Below, in pieces: positions 57,740-64,000 of a DNA stretch of 64,000 bases. The DNA lies in the NCBI RefSeq assembly GCF_030825805.1, contig NZ_JAPJPF010000002.1, positions 17,673 to 81,672 on the forward strand, given 5' to 3'. The stretch is from Streptococcus sp. GTDB lineage: Bacteria; Bacillota; Bacilli; Lactobacillales; Streptococcaceae. The position numbers and the translations under genes were made by a program. The notes under the pieces are model-generated. The model was given only the letters and a program-made list of their open reading frames with translations, had not been told where the DNA came from and did no database searches. Numbering within the stretch: the stretch's first letter is position 1; every line of letters starts with the position of its first letter.

Positions 57740-58759
57740 TTATAAATAGTCTACGTAGGCTTCTTCTAGTTTGGTCAGGAGTTTTTGTTTTTCCTCGTCG
57801 CTAGCAAAGGAAGCTTGGATGGCATCGACATTGTGCTGGTAAAAGTCGACTGGCGTCGTATTGAAGTGGCGGTGGTAGAGGGTATATTCCTTGGTCAGGT
57901 CGGTATCAGAGACGGTCCGGTTATCGGTGTTGATACTGATATGGGCCTGAGCTTTCTTCATCTTGAGGTATGGGAAGTCCGCCACAGTGGCAGCAGCCTT
58001 GGTTTGAAGGTTACTAGTCAAACAGAGCTCACCGGTGACTCCGTTTTTCACAAACTCTTTTAGAAGCTCTGGTTCATCCGCTAGTAAGGTCACATGACCG
58101 TTTCGTTTGATGCCATAGGCCATGGATTGAACAACGTTGGCTGGACAGTGGCACTCACCAGCATGCAGGGTCATGGGACGGTTGTAACTGTTGACCTGTT
58201 GGATGAGGGCATCAATGGCTTGTGGTGAGTAGTGGTGCTCATCGCCAGCAAAGTCAAAACCAACAAAATCCTGATCGCTAACTTGGTTGGCTTCAGCAAG
58301 GATACGAGAGGTGAGTTCTTGATCCGACTGGCGCATGCCACAAACGAGGGCTTTGGCTGTAATGCCAAATTCATCCTGGGCTTGGCGCAATCCTTCACAG
58401 ACAGCATGGATAGTTTCTGGGACAGTGAGTCCTTGGTCCATGGACAATTCTGGGGCAAAACGAACCTCGATATAGAGGACATTTTCCAGAGCCGCTTGCT
58501 TAGCGACATCGTAAGCAGCAAGGGTCAGGGCTTTCTTGGTCTGAAGGAGAGGGCGAATGTAGTCAAAGGCCTCCAAATAGTCCAAAAGATTCTCACAGTG
58601 GGCAGGGGCAGTGACATGGTGCTTGAGCTCTTCATCGCTAGCAGGAAGGTCAATATTGGCCATTGCTGCCAATTGGCGAATAGTCGGAAGAGACAAGGAA
58701 CCGTCTAAGTGGCAGTGGAGTTCTGTCTTTGGCAAACTATGAAAGTCAATTGTGGACAT
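57740..58759 (-). CDS. add: Adenosine deaminase
   Basis: A 339-residue metal-dependent hydrolase converting adenosine to inosine. The zinc-binding HCHLDGSL is near residue 15, HAGE near 196, and the last metal ligand region is [10 protein letters not shown]. In many relatives the last motif has two consecutive Asp; here the second is Asn. TIM-barrel length is normal. AAGGAGAAAA stands before the ATG. It is transcribed alone. Confidence 0.93.
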   Translation of the reverse strand: MSTIDFHSLPKTELHCHLDGSLSLPTIRQLAAMANIDLPASDEELKHHVTAPAHCENLLDYLEAFDYIRPLLQTKKALTLAAYDVAKQAALENVLYIEVRFAPELSMDQGLTVPETIHAVCEGLRQAQDEFGITAKALVCGMRQSDQELTSRILAEANQVSDQDFVGFDFAGDEHHYSPQAIDALIQQVNSYNRPMTLHAGECHCPANVVQSMAYGIKRNGHVTLLADEPELLKEFVKNGVTGELCLTSNLQTKAAATVADFPYLKMKKAQAHISINTDNRTVSDTDLTKEYTLYHRHFNTTPVDFYQHNVDAIQASFASDEEKQKLLTKLEEAYVDYL

Positions 58760-58895
58760 ATTTTTCTCCTTAAAATGTATTTTTTCTATACTATCATTTT
58801 GCCAAGAAAAGTCAAGTAAAGCTAGCGTAGTAGATTTTTGAAACTAGAGGCAGGATTTGATATGCTAGTAGTAACATAGACAAAGGAGAAAAGAG

Positions 58896-59687
58896 ATGTC
58901 AGATTATCAATTACCGGAAGTATGGGAAGCGCCAAATCAAATGGGTGGAGCCTGGGGTAGCTTGAACCAACCAACAGCAGGTGCCCGCTTTGAACAAAGC
59001 CTTCCAAAAGGCGACCAGCCTTTCCAACTCTATACTCTTCCAACCCCAAATGGGATCAAGGTGACTATTATGCTGGAAGAACTAAAAGAGTTGGGTGTAG
59101 ATGCGGGCTATGACGCTTATCGCATCAAGATTGGTGATGGGGCTCAATTCGGCAGTGACTTTGTAGCCATCAATCCAAACTCGAAAATTCCAGCCATGTT
59201 GGATCAATCAGGTGACCAAGCCATTCGGGTCTTTGAATCAGCCAATATTCTCTTGTATCTAGCAGAGAAATTTGGACAATTGATTCCAGCAGATCCTGCT
59301 AAACGAACAGAAGTGCTCAACTGGCTCTTCTGGCAGACAGGGGCTGCGCCATTTTTAGGTGGGGGCTTTGGTCATTTTTTCCACTACGCTCCTGAAAAAA
59401 TCGAGTATGCCATCAATCGCTTTGCCATGGAAGCTAAACGTCAATTGGACCTACTGGACAAAGAATTGGCGACCAAACCTTATATCGCAGGGGAGGACTA
59501 TACCATTGCAGATATTGCCATCTGGTCTTGGTATGGCCGTCTAGCTCAAGACAAGGTCTGGGATCGTGCTGGAATTTTCCTAGACGTGAAAGAATACAAG
59601 CATTTGCAAGCTTGGACAGAAAAAATTGCTAATCGCCCAGCAGTGCAACGAGGTTTGGAAGTGGAATATAAGGAAATTGATGCATAA
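58896..59687 (+). CDS. yghU: YghU-like glutathione transferase / disulfide reductase
   Basis: A 263-residue GST-fold protein of the Nu class. The N-terminal extension (residues 1-40) precedes the thioredoxin-like domain, where PTPNGIKV and VFESANILLYLAEKFG (glutathione gamma-glutamyl contact in ESANI) are seen. The helical C-terminal domain contains YIAGEDYTIADIAIW. E. coli YghU reduces disulfides with two bound glutathiones. AAAGGAG precedes the start; a terminator follows. Confidence 0.9.
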   Translation: MSDYQLPEVWEAPNQMGGAWGSLNQPTAGARFEQSLPKGDQPFQLYTLPTPNGIKVTIMLEELKELGVDAGYDAYRIKIGDGAQFGSDFVAINPNSKIPAMLDQSGDQAIRVFESANILLYLAEKFGQLIPADPAKRTEVLNWLFWQTGAAPFLGGGFGHFFHYAPEKIEYAINRFAMEAKRQLDLLDKELATKPYIAGEDYTIADIAIWSWYGRLAQDKVWDRAGIFLDVKEYKHLQAWTEKIANRPAVQRGLEVEYKEIDA

Positions 59688-59689
59688 GG

Positions 59690-59714
59690 AAAAGGCGCCG
59701 TCGCGCCTTTTTTT
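59690..59714 (+). terminator. Terminator after yghU
   Basis: AAAGGCGC-CGTC-GCGCCTTT stem followed by T. Confidence 0.85.
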
Positions 59715-59768
59715 AATGTTGCAAACATGGTATACTTAAGGATGGAATAAAAGTATAGAAAGAAGCAC

Positions 59769-60458
59769 ATGGAATTTACAAAATTATCAAATCGCTTGGA
59801 CTTGGTGGCTAGCTTCGTACCAGAAGGAGCGCGTCTGTTAGATGTGGGAAGTGACCATGCTTATCTCCCAATCGCCCTCTTACAAGAAGGTAAGATTGAG
59901 GCTGCCATTGCAGGGGAAGTGGTAGAGGGACCCTATCAGTCTGCCCTCCAAAATGTTACCGATAATGGCTTAGATGACAAGATTGAAGTTCGCCTAGCTA
60001 ATGGCTTGGCTGCGTTTGAACCAACAGATAGTATTTCCTGCATCACCATCGCAGGAATGGGCGGGCGCTTGATTGCAGATATCTTAGCAGCTGGACTTGA
60101 GAAATTAGCCGGTGTCTCTCGCTTGGTCTTGCAACCCAATAATCGGGAGGATGAATTGCGGACTTGGTTAGTAGACCATGATTTCCGCCTTGTCGATGAA
60201 GCTATCTTAGAGGAAAACGAGAAGTTCTATGAGATCCTTGTGGTCGAACAGGGTTCTCAAGAGTTGACAGCTAAGGAATTGCGCTTTGGTCCGTATTTGA
60301 TGCTGGAACAAGCACCAGCCTTTGTCCAAAAGTGGTCCAGGGAAGTGGAAAAATTAGCCTTTGCCTTGGAGCAGGTCCCAGTTGAGAATCAGTCCGCCAG
60401 AGCTTCGTTAGAAGACCGCATCGCCCAAATCAAGGAGGTCCTAAATGCTAGCAAGTGA
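59769..60458 (+). CDS. trmK: tRNA (adenine(22)-N(1))-methyltransferase TrmK
   Basis: A 229-residue SAM-dependent methyltransferase modifying A22 of tRNA. Motif I is [15 protein letters not shown] near residue 20, and the catalytic-loop region is [16 protein letters not shown]. The C-terminal coiled region (about 180-225) is typical of TrmK. Its end overlaps the Nif3-like gene by 14 bp; the two are a conserved pair in Firmicutes. Confidence 0.93.
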   Translation: MEFTKLSNRLDLVASFVPEGARLLDVGSDHAYLPIALLQEGKIEAAIAGEVVEGPYQSALQNVTDNGLDDKIEVRLANGLAAFEPTDSISCITIAGMGGRLIADILAAGLEKLAGVSRLVLQPNNREDELRTWLVDHDFRLVDEAILEENEKFYEILVVEQGSQELTAKELRFGPYLMLEQAPAFVQKWSREVEKLAFALEQVPVENQSARASLEDRIAQIKEVLNASK

Positions 60459-61242
60459 AGTTATCAAACGCTATGAAGTCTACTGTCCCCAGGAACTTTC
60501 CATGGAGGGAGATGTCCGTGGGCTACAGGTCGGGACACTGCAAAAAGACATCAAGAGGGTCATGGTAGCCTTGGATATCCGGGAGCAGACGGTGGCAGAA
60601 GCCATTGACCATGGAGTGGACTTGATTATCGTCAAGCATGCGCCCATTTTTCGTCCGATTAAGGATCTGGTTGCCGATCGAGCTCAAAATCAGATCTACA
60701 TTGACTTGATTAAGCACGATATCGCGGTCTACGTCAGCCATACCAATATTGATATTGTCCCAGATGGATTGAACGATTGGTTCTGCCAACTTTTAGAAAT
60801 TGAAAATACAGAGCCCCTCAGCATGACAGGAGAAGGTCTAGGAATCGGCCGTATCGGTCAAGTACTAGCTCAAACCTTTGGCCAGTTGGCTCATAAGGTA
60901 AAAGAAACTTTTGGCTTAGATGCTTTGCGCTTGGTTGGTTATGACCAGACGGACCTGGATCGGGTGATTGAGCGCGTCGCTATCTGTGGCGGAAGTGGCC
61001 AATCCTTTTACAAGGATGCTCTTGCTAAGGGGGCAGAGGTCTATATCACAGGAGATATCTACTACCACACGGCTCAAGACATGCTGAGCGATGGTCTCCT
61101 GGCCTTGGATCCAGGTCACCATATCGAAGTTCTCTTTGTCTCGAAACTAGTAGAAAAGCTCAATCAGTGGAAGGCTGAGGAAGCGTGGGAGATTGAAGTG
61201 ATTGGCAGTCAAGCTAGCACCAATCCTTTTTACCATATCTAA
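60445..61242 (+). CDS. Nif3-like dinuclear metal-centre protein
   Basis: A 265-residue Nif3/YqfO-family protein, the short form without the central PII-like insert. Metal ligands are expected in [15 protein letters not shown] and the late [24 protein letters not shown] is also family-typical. Nif3 proteins form toroidal hexamers; some are called GTP cyclohydrolase-like, but a settled role is lacking. It overlaps trmK and precedes the FAD oxidoreductase by 6 bp. Confidence 0.92.
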   Translation: MLASEVIKRYEVYCPQELSMEGDVRGLQVGTLQKDIKRVMVALDIREQTVAEAIDHGVDLIIVKHAPIFRPIKDLVADRAQNQIYIDLIKHDIAVYVSHTNIDIVPDGLNDWFCQLLEIENTEPLSMTGEGLGIGRIGQVLAQTFGQLAHKVKETFGLDALRLVGYDQTDLDRVIERVAICGGSGQSFYKDALAKGAEVYITGDIYYHTAQDMLSDGLLALDPGHHIEVLFVSKLVEKLNQWKAEEAWEIEVIGSQASTNPFYHI

Positions 61243-61248
61243 GGGGTC

Positions 61249-62358
61249 ATGATGAAAGTAGCCATTATCGGTGCAGGGATCGTAGGATCCACTGCAGCCT
61301 ATTATTTATCCAAAGAAGCACAAGTGGATGTGACTGTCTATGACCATGGAGTCGGCCAAGCAACTAAGGCAGCGGCAGGCATTATTAGCCCTTGGTTTTC
61401 CAAACGGCGGAACAAGGCCTGGTATCGCCTCGCTCGTCTGGGAGCTGATTTTTACCAAGAATTGGTAGAAGACCTGGCCAAGGACGGAATTAAAACAGAT
61501 TTTTACCAGCAGACCGGTGTCTATCTCCTCAAGAAAAAGGAGGACAAATTAGACGAACTCTATCAGTTGGCGCTGAGCCGTCGGGAAGAATCTCCCTTGA
61601 TTGGAGACTTGGCGATTTTAAACAAAGAAGAGGTGGCCCAGCAATTCCCAGGTCTAAATGGTTTTGAACAGCTCCTTTATGCCTCAGGTGGAGCTCATGT
61701 TGAAGGAGCGCTTCTCACGGAAACTCTCCTTAAAGCCAGTGGGGCAAGAGTGATTAAGGAAGAGGTTGCTCTCTCAGTCTCGGATCATGGCTATCAGATT
61801 GCAGGAGAAAACTATGACCAAGTCATCCTAGCAACAGGAGCCTGGCTGGGACAAATGCTCGAGCCACTTGGCTACCAAGTCGATGTCCGTCCCCAAAAAG
61901 GACAGTTGCGGGATTATCAGCTAGACCTAGATACTGATGACTATCCTGTGGTCATGCCAGAAGGAGAGCTGGATATCATTCCCTTCCAAAAGGGCAAGAT
62001 CAGTATGGGAGCCACTCATGAGAATGAGATGGGCTTTGACCTGACGGTGGATCAAGCTCTGCTAAATCAGATGGAAACAGAAGCCTTGGCCTACTATCCA
62101 GAACTAGCTCAAGCGACAGTTGTCAGCGAGCGCGTGGGTACTCGGGCCTACACCAGTGACTTTTCACCATTTTGGGGAGCGGTTCCTGATCAAGCAGGCC
62201 TCTATGTCGCTAGTGGACTAGGTTCGTCCGGCCTCACAACAGGTCCCCTCATTGGGTGGCATCTAGCCCAACTAGTGGCAGGAGGAACGGTGCGCTTAGA
62301 TCCAGCAGATTATCCAGTTGAACAATATGTGAAGAAGAGAGTGGGACAAAAGTCCTAG
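61249..62358 (+). CDS. FAD-dependent oxidoreductase (glycine/D-amino-acid oxidase family)
   Basis: A 369-residue DAO-family flavoprotein. The FAD-binding motif is VAIIGAGIVGSTAAYYLSKE at the N-terminus, and GLYVASGLGSSGLTTGP near the C-terminus contacts the flavin. It likely oxidises an amino acid or imino compound to give peroxide; the substrate is unknown. The ATG at 61252 is an equal choice after AAGGGG. The last codons (VGQKS and stop) lie inside the truncated B2 repeat, so the C-terminus has been redefined by a repeat insertion. Confidence 0.88.
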   Translation: MMKVAIIGAGIVGSTAAYYLSKEAQVDVTVYDHGVGQATKAAAGIISPWFSKRRNKAWYRLARLGADFYQELVEDLAKDGIKTDFYQQTGVYLLKKKEDKLDELYQLALSRREESPLIGDLAILNKEEVAQQFPGLNGFEQLLYASGGAHVEGALLTETLLKASGARVIKEEVALSVSDHGYQIAGENYDQVILATGAWLGQMLEPLGYQVDVRPQKGQLRDYQLDLDTDDYPVVMPEGELDIIPFQKGKISMGATHENEMGFDLTVDQALLNQMETEALAYYPELAQATVVSERVGTRAYTSDFSPFWGAVPDQAGLYVASGLGSSGLTTGPLIGWHLAQLVAGGTVRLDPADYPVEQYVKKRVGQKS

Positions 62359-62414
62359 CCTCTCAATTGTCTTTGGATTGTCGAGCAAGACGCAGTGGTT
62401 GAGTGGGCTCTACT
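62338..62414. repeat. GAGGCTGGGACA-type repeat, truncated copy B2
   Basis: About 77 bp matching 8855-8932 closely (GTGGGACAAAAGTCCTAGCCTCT, then CTTTGGATT, CGAGCAAGACGCAGTGGTTG and so on, here described in parts), ending after GGGCTCTACTA. The first hairpin supplies the stop codon of the FAD oxidoreductase and may act as its terminator. Confidence 0.85.
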
Positions 62415-62513
62415 ACAAGGTAAGGTTTTCAGACGGCTCAGTCAAGGAGCAGTAATCTATTTGAATTATGAGTAAGACCAATGCTAACAATTCTACAACT
62501 CTCATCTCCGGTC

Positions 62514-62547
62514 ATCACCTTGCAACACAAATGCAAGGTGACTTTTT
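62514..62547 (+). terminator. Terminator upstream of rfbA
   Basis: TCACCTTGCA/TGCAAGGTGA, a 10-bp perfect stem with ACACAAA loop and TTTTTT. It isolates the rhamnose genes from upstream transcription. The rest of the gap 62415-62513 shows no gene. Confidence 0.9.
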
Positions 62548-62557
62548 TATATAAACA

Positions 62558-62566
62558 TGATAAAAT
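62558..62566 (+). promoter_or_regulatory. Extended -10 promoter of the rhamnose genes
   Basis: TG at 62558-62559, one base, TAAAAT at 62561-62566, 33 bp before the rfbA ATG. Confidence 0.55.
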
Positions 62567-62599
62567 AGGGGTAATGAATACGTAGAAAGGCCTAACATT

Positions 62600-63469
62600 A
62601 TGAAAGGTATTATTTTAGCCGGTGGTTCGGGTACTCGTTTGTATCCTTTGACTCGTGCCGCTTCCAAACAGTTGATGCCCATTTACGACAAGCCAATGAT
62701 TTACTACCCATTGTCAACTCTTATGTTAGCAGGGATCAAAGAAATCTTGATCATCTCAACTCCGCAAGATCTTCCTCGTTTTGAAGAGCTTCTTGGAGAT
62801 GGTTCTGAACTTGGTATTTCCCTCTCTTATGCAGAGCAACCAAGCCCAGACGGCTTAGCACAAGCCTTTATCATTGGTGAAGAGTTCATTGGTGACGATC
62901 ATGTTGCCCTCGTTCTTGGAGATAATATCTTCCATGGAAATGGCCTAACCAAGATGTTGCAACGGGCTGAAGCAAAAGAAAAAGGGGCGACTGTCTTTGG
63001 TTACCAAGTTAAAGATCCAGAACGTTTTGGTGTGGTAGAGTTTGATGCAGATATGAATGCTATCTCTATCGAAGAAAAACCAGAACATCCAAAATCCAAC
63101 TTTGCGGTGACCGGACTTTACTTCTATGACAATGATGTGGTAGAAATTGCCAAAAACATCAAACCAAGTCCTCGTGGAGAGCTTGAAATCACCGATGTCA
63201 ACAAGGCTTATTTGGAGCGTGGAGATCTCTTTGTTGAGCTCATGGGTCGTGGTTTTGCTTGGTTGGATACAGGAACTCACGAAAGTCTCTTGCAGGCTTC
63301 TCAATATATCGAAACTGTTCAACGCTTGCAAAACGTCCAAGTTGCCAACCTTGAAGAAATCGCCTATCGCATGGGTTATATCACCAAAGAACAAGTCCAT
63401 GAATTGGCGCAACCTCTTAAGAAAAATGAATACGGACAATACTTGCTCCGTTTGATTGGAGAAGCTTAA
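62600..63469 (+). CDS. rfbA: Glucose-1-phosphate thymidylyltransferase
   Basis: A 289-residue RmlA enzyme making dTDP-glucose from glucose 1-phosphate and dTTP, first step of dTDP-L-rhamnose synthesis for cell-wall polysaccharide. The nucleotide-binding [11 protein letters not shown] is at residues 8-18, followed by [25 protein letters not shown] and [17 protein letters not shown] precedes the ATG. The stop overlaps the rfbC start in TAATG. Confidence 0.96.
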   Translation: MKGIILAGGSGTRLYPLTRAASKQLMPIYDKPMIYYPLSTLMLAGIKEILIISTPQDLPRFEELLGDGSELGISLSYAEQPSPDGLAQAFIIGEEFIGDDHVALVLGDNIFHGNGLTKMLQRAEAKEKGATVFGYQVKDPERFGVVEFDADMNAISIEEKPEHPKSNFAVTGLYFYDNDVVEIAKNIKPSPRGELEITDVNKAYLERGDLFVELMGRGFAWLDTGTHESLLQASQYIETVQRLQNVQVANLEEIAYRMGYITKEQVHELAQPLKKNEYGQYLLRLIGEA

Positions 63470-64000
63470 TGACAGAACAATTTTTCGGAAAAGAATTAGC
63501 AGCCCGCAAGATTGAAACGATTCCAGGTTTGATGGAGTTTGATATTCCAGTTCATGGGGACAACCGTGGTTGGTTCAAGGAGAACTTCCAAAAGGAAAAA
63601 ATGCTTCCTCTTGGATTTCCTGAAAGCTTCTTTGCCGAAGGCAAGTTGCAAAATAACGTTTCTTTCTCGCGCAAGCATGTCTTACGTGGTCTGCATGCAG
63701 AACCTTGGGACAAGTACATCTCTGTGGCAGATGAAGGAAAGGTTCTTGGAACTTGGGTAGACCTTCGTGAAGGTGAGACCTTCGGGAATACCTACCAAAC
63801 TGTGATCGATGCCTCTAAAGGGATTTTTGTTCCTCGTGGCGTAGCCAATGGTTTCCAAGTCTTGTCTGATAAAGTAGCCTACAGCTATTTGGTCAATGAC
63901 TACTGGGCATTGGAGCTCAAGCCAAAATATGCTTTTGTCAACTATGCAGACCCAAGCCTAGACATCCAATGGGAAAACTTGGAAGAAGCAGAAGTCTCAG
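63469..64000 (+). CDS. rfbC: dTDP-4-dehydrorhamnose 3,5-epimerase (3' end outside window)
   Basis: The first 177 residues of an RmlC protein; the frame is open to the window edge. It starts [10 protein letters not shown] one base before the end of the rfbA stop. Family landmarks are RGWFKENF, QNNVSFSRKHVLRGLHAEP with the catalytic His, VDLREGETFGNTY and VPRGVANGFQVLSD. It epimerises C3 and C5 of the dTDP-sugar. In streptococci rfbB (the 4,6-dehydratase) normally follows. Confidence 0.94.
   Translation, partial: MTEQFFGKELAARKIETIPGLMEFDIPVHGDNRGWFKENFQKEKMLPLGFPESFFAEGKLQNNVSFSRKHVLRGLHAEPWDKYISVADEGKVLGTWVDLREGETFGNTYQTVIDASKGIFVPRGVANGFQVLSDKVAYSYLVNDYWALELKPKYAFVNYADPSLDIQWENLEEAEVS

Noticed and set aside
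58171-58521. Long frames antisense to add, rexA, opuC-like and other genes
   Set aside because: They lie within well-supported genes on the other strand or frame, have no ribosome sites and encode no recognisable domains.
57740-58759. Inactive adenosine deaminase because of Asp-to-Asn in the last motif
   Set aside because: The metal-binding Asp is kept and all other catalytic residues are present; the Asn may be normal in this lineage, so loss of function is not supported.

Overview
This window is chromosomal DNA from a Streptococcus, most likely of the mitis/sanguinis group. The evidence is the near-verbatim CiaR/CiaH pair, PgdA with the streptococcal catalytic spacing, RexB/RexA followed by a DUF4298 protein, the SczA/CzcD zinc locus next to a fused permease-binding-protein transporter, an LPXTG surface protein, and extended -10 promoters (TGnTATAAT). 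I cannot name the species. No rRNA, tRNA, CRISPR array, prophage or complete insertion sequence was seen.

Layout. 1-7.3 kb: the end of a low-complexity Gly/Gln/Asn-rich protein, the CiaRH two-component system, a glyoxalase, peptidoglycan deacetylase PgdA, and on the minus strand a DEAD-box helicase and a Gfo/Idh/MocA oxidoreductase. 7.4-12.5 kb: uridine kinase, a DUF1275 membrane protein, free-methionine sulfoxide reductase coupled to dnaX, a small DUF3272 protein, and birA. 12.6-17.4 kb: galR divergent from galKTE (Leloir pathway), with a 26-bp perfect palindrome and a cre-like site between them. 17.5-22.1 kb: two lipoproteins, an AT-rich orphan, a PTS EIIC gene broken by an in-frame TAG, and a DUF915 hydrolase. 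22.2-30 kb: an ergothioneine/choline-type ABC transporter, a frameshifted AEC transporter, sczA/czcD zinc efflux, an orphan ferrochelatase and a zinc alcohol dehydrogenase. 30-36.7 kb: a large SF2 helicase with a predicted transmembrane helix, a nucleoside phosphorylase, TrkH/TrkA potassium uptake and a CPBP membrane protein.

36.8-46.7 kb: rexB-rexA-DUF4298 (recombination exonuclease), then an AT-rich LPXTG protein with Ig-like repeats bracketed by two near-identical terminators, and a small DUF3042 gene. 46.8-55.3 kb: a tightly packed run miaA-hflX-hypothetical-rnz-SDR-methyltransferase-GNAT, then recJ and a membrane-anchored hypothetical. 55.4-62.4 kb: apt, metA, dnaD, adenosine deaminase, a YghU-like GST, trmK, a Nif3-like protein and a FAD oxidoreductase. 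62.6-64 kb: the start of the dTDP-rhamnose genes rfbA-rfbC, cut by the window edge.

The main non-genic signal is a family of about 255-bp intergenic elements (2550-2811, 4897-5147, and a rearranged copy from 44113). They carry several hairpins whose arms differ between copies but stay paired, and they sit between a terminator and a duplicate of that terminator. A second repeat family lies at 8855-9031 and, truncated, at 62338-62414, where it supplies the last codons of a gene. Four genes have an extended -10 only 6-7 nt before the start codon, so they may be transcribed as leaderless mRNAs.
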